Part shown: positions 4,406 to 5,275 of the stretch, in pieces
Layout of the letters: the number at the start of each line of letters is the position of its first letter
Numbering within the stretch: position 1 is the first letter of the stretch
Source: Betaproteobacteria bacterium TMED41
GTDB lineage: Bacteria; Pseudomonadota; Gammaproteobacteria; Burkholderiales; Burkholderiaceae_A
Direction: 5' to 3'
Length of the DNA stretch: 5,275 nucleotides
Assembly: GCA_002167365.1 (NCBI GenBank)
Contig: NHCU01000053.1
Location: forward strand, 1-5,275
Program-made: the position numbers and the translations under genes
Notes under the pieces: model-generated
Seen by the model: the letters and a program-made list of their open reading frames with translations, nothing else
The model's database searches: none
Told to the model about the DNA's origin: nothing

Positions 4406-5275
4406 ATGGCACTAATAGCACTTCGACAACTTTTGGATCATGCGGCTGAAAATAATTATGGTGTTCCAGCTTTTAATGTGAATAATTTAGAGCAAGTTCA
4501 AGCTATTATGAAAGCTGCAGAATTTTGCGAGAGTCCAGTTATATTGCAAGCTAGTGCGGGTGCTCGCAAATATGCTGGAGAACCGTTTTTACGCAAGCTA
4601 ATCGAAGCCGCATTAGAGCAGTATCCCCAAATCCCAATTTGCATGCATCAAGATCATGGTGTTTCACCTGATGTTTGTCAACGTTCCATTAGAAGTGGTT
4701 TTAGCAGTGTTATGATGGATGGATCACTTGAGAAAGATGGCAAAACTCCTGCATCCTATGATTACAATGTATCTGTTACCAAACAAGTTGTTTCAATGGC
4801 TCATGCAGTCGGTGTTTCTGTTGAGGGCGAACTTGGTTGTTTGGGCTCATTAGAAACTGGTCAAGCGGGAGAGGAGGATGGTGTTGGTGCTGAAGGTGTT
4901 TTAGATCAGTCACAGTTATTAACTGATCCAGATGAGGCAGCAGATTTTGTTTCTGAAACTAATGTAGATGCCTTGGCCATTGCCATTGGCACTAGCCATG
5001 GTGCATATAAATTCAGCAGACCTCCAACTGGTGAGATTTTGGCAATTGACAGGATTCGTGAAATTCATAAACGTATTCCGAACACGCATCTTGTAATGCA
5101 TGGATCTTCAAGTGTTCCACAGGAGTGGTTAGAAATAATAAGAGAATACGGAGGTAACATAAAAGAAACGTATGGTGTTCCGGTTACAGAGATAGTTGAG
5201 GGCATTAAACATGGAGTTAGAAAGGTCAACATCGACACAGATATTCGTTTGGCTATGACTGGAGCAATAAGAAAA
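4406..5275 (+). CDS. fba: Fructose-bisphosphate aldolase class II, Calvin-cycle subtype (cbbA), 3' end outside window
   Basis: The first 290 codons are present and the frame is open to the window edge; relatives are about 345-355 aa, so some 55-65 residues are missing. The zinc enzyme joins dihydroxyacetone phosphate with glyceraldehyde 3-phosphate to give fructose 1,6-bisphosphate. In Calvin-cycle bacteria it often also joins erythrose 4-phosphate to give sedoheptulose 1,7-bisphosphate. The opening MALIALRQLLDHAAENNYGV is typical of the subtype. Motifs are M80-H-Q-D83-H84-G (catalytic Asp and zinc His), V139-E-G-E-L-G, G195-T-S-H198-G-A-Y-K (zinc His), M231-H232-G-S-S (zinc His) and V274-N-I-D-T-D-I-R for substrate phosphate. 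The EEDGVGAEG loop at 156-164 fits the Calvin subtype. No frameshift is seen. It follows prk by 98 bases and has its own strong ribosome binding site. In the matching Rhodobacter operon the next genes encode RubisCO. Confidence 0.97.
   Translation, partial: MALIALRQLLDHAAENNYGVPAFNVNNLEQVQAIMKAAEFCESPVILQASAGARKYAGEPFLRKLIEAALEQYPQIPICMHQDHGVSPDVCQRSIRSGFSSVMMDGSLEKDGKTPASYDYNVSVTKQVVSMAHAVGVSVEGELGCLGSLETGQAGEEDGVGAEGVLDQSQLLTDPDEAADFVSETNVDALAIAIGTSHGAYKFSRPPTGEILAIDRIREIHKRIPNTHLVMHGSSSVPQEWLEIIREYGGNIKETYGVPVTEIVEGIKHGVRKVNIDTDIRLAMTGAIRK

Overview
The window looks like a piece of a low-GC (about one third GC by eye) proteobacterial chromosome from an organism that fixes CO2 by the Calvin-Benson-Bassham (CBB) cycle. 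The reasons are a complete class I fructose-1,6-bisphosphatase, a complete short (290 aa) proteobacterial-type phosphoribulokinase, and a class II Calvin-subtype fructose-bisphosphate aldolase that runs off the right edge. Their order (fbp-prk-fba, i.e. cbbF-cbbP-cbbA) is the start of the form I cbb operon of Rhodobacter sphaeroides, where RubisCO genes follow. The AT-rich base composition and lysine/asparagine-rich proteins suggest a streamlined marine or symbiotic lineage, but the sequence does not fix the taxon.

Layout. Bases 1-256 hold no convincing gene. They contain a perfect 10-bp inverted repeat (44-67) overlapping a near-consensus LexA/SOS-type box (59-74), and two abutting stem-loops (137-180). 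A small plus-strand ORF (257-412, 51 aa, Lys-rich, unknown) follows, with a plausible ribosome binding site. It converges on a tightly packed minus-strand operon read from 2155 down to 462: a DUF442/TIGR01244-type phosphatase-like protein, a short exported or membrane-associated protein with faint resemblance to the copper chaperone CtaG/Cox11, and a beta-hydroxyacid dehydrogenase of the 3-hydroxyisobutyrate / tartronate-semialdehyde reductase family. A divergent intergenic region (2156-2340) carries candidate promoters for both directions, and the CBB genes run rightward to the end.

How the genes work together. FBPase makes fructose 6-phosphate from fructose 1,6-bisphosphate. Aldolase makes fructose 1,6-bisphosphate, and in many Calvin-cycle bacteria sedoheptulose 1,7-bisphosphate, from triose phosphates. 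Phosphoribulokinase makes ribulose 1,5-bisphosphate for RubisCO. Together they cover the regeneration arm plus the RubisCO substrate step. No cbbR regulator is visible beside the operon. The link between the divergent minus-strand operon and carbon fixation is unproven; one possible link is that the dehydrogenase reduces tartronate semialdehyde in glycolate salvage.

Most unusual points: the CtaG-like protein that lacks the expected copper-binding cysteines, the short phosphatase-like protein with a second cysteine in its active-site loop, and the palindrome/LexA-like box upstream of the small ORF.
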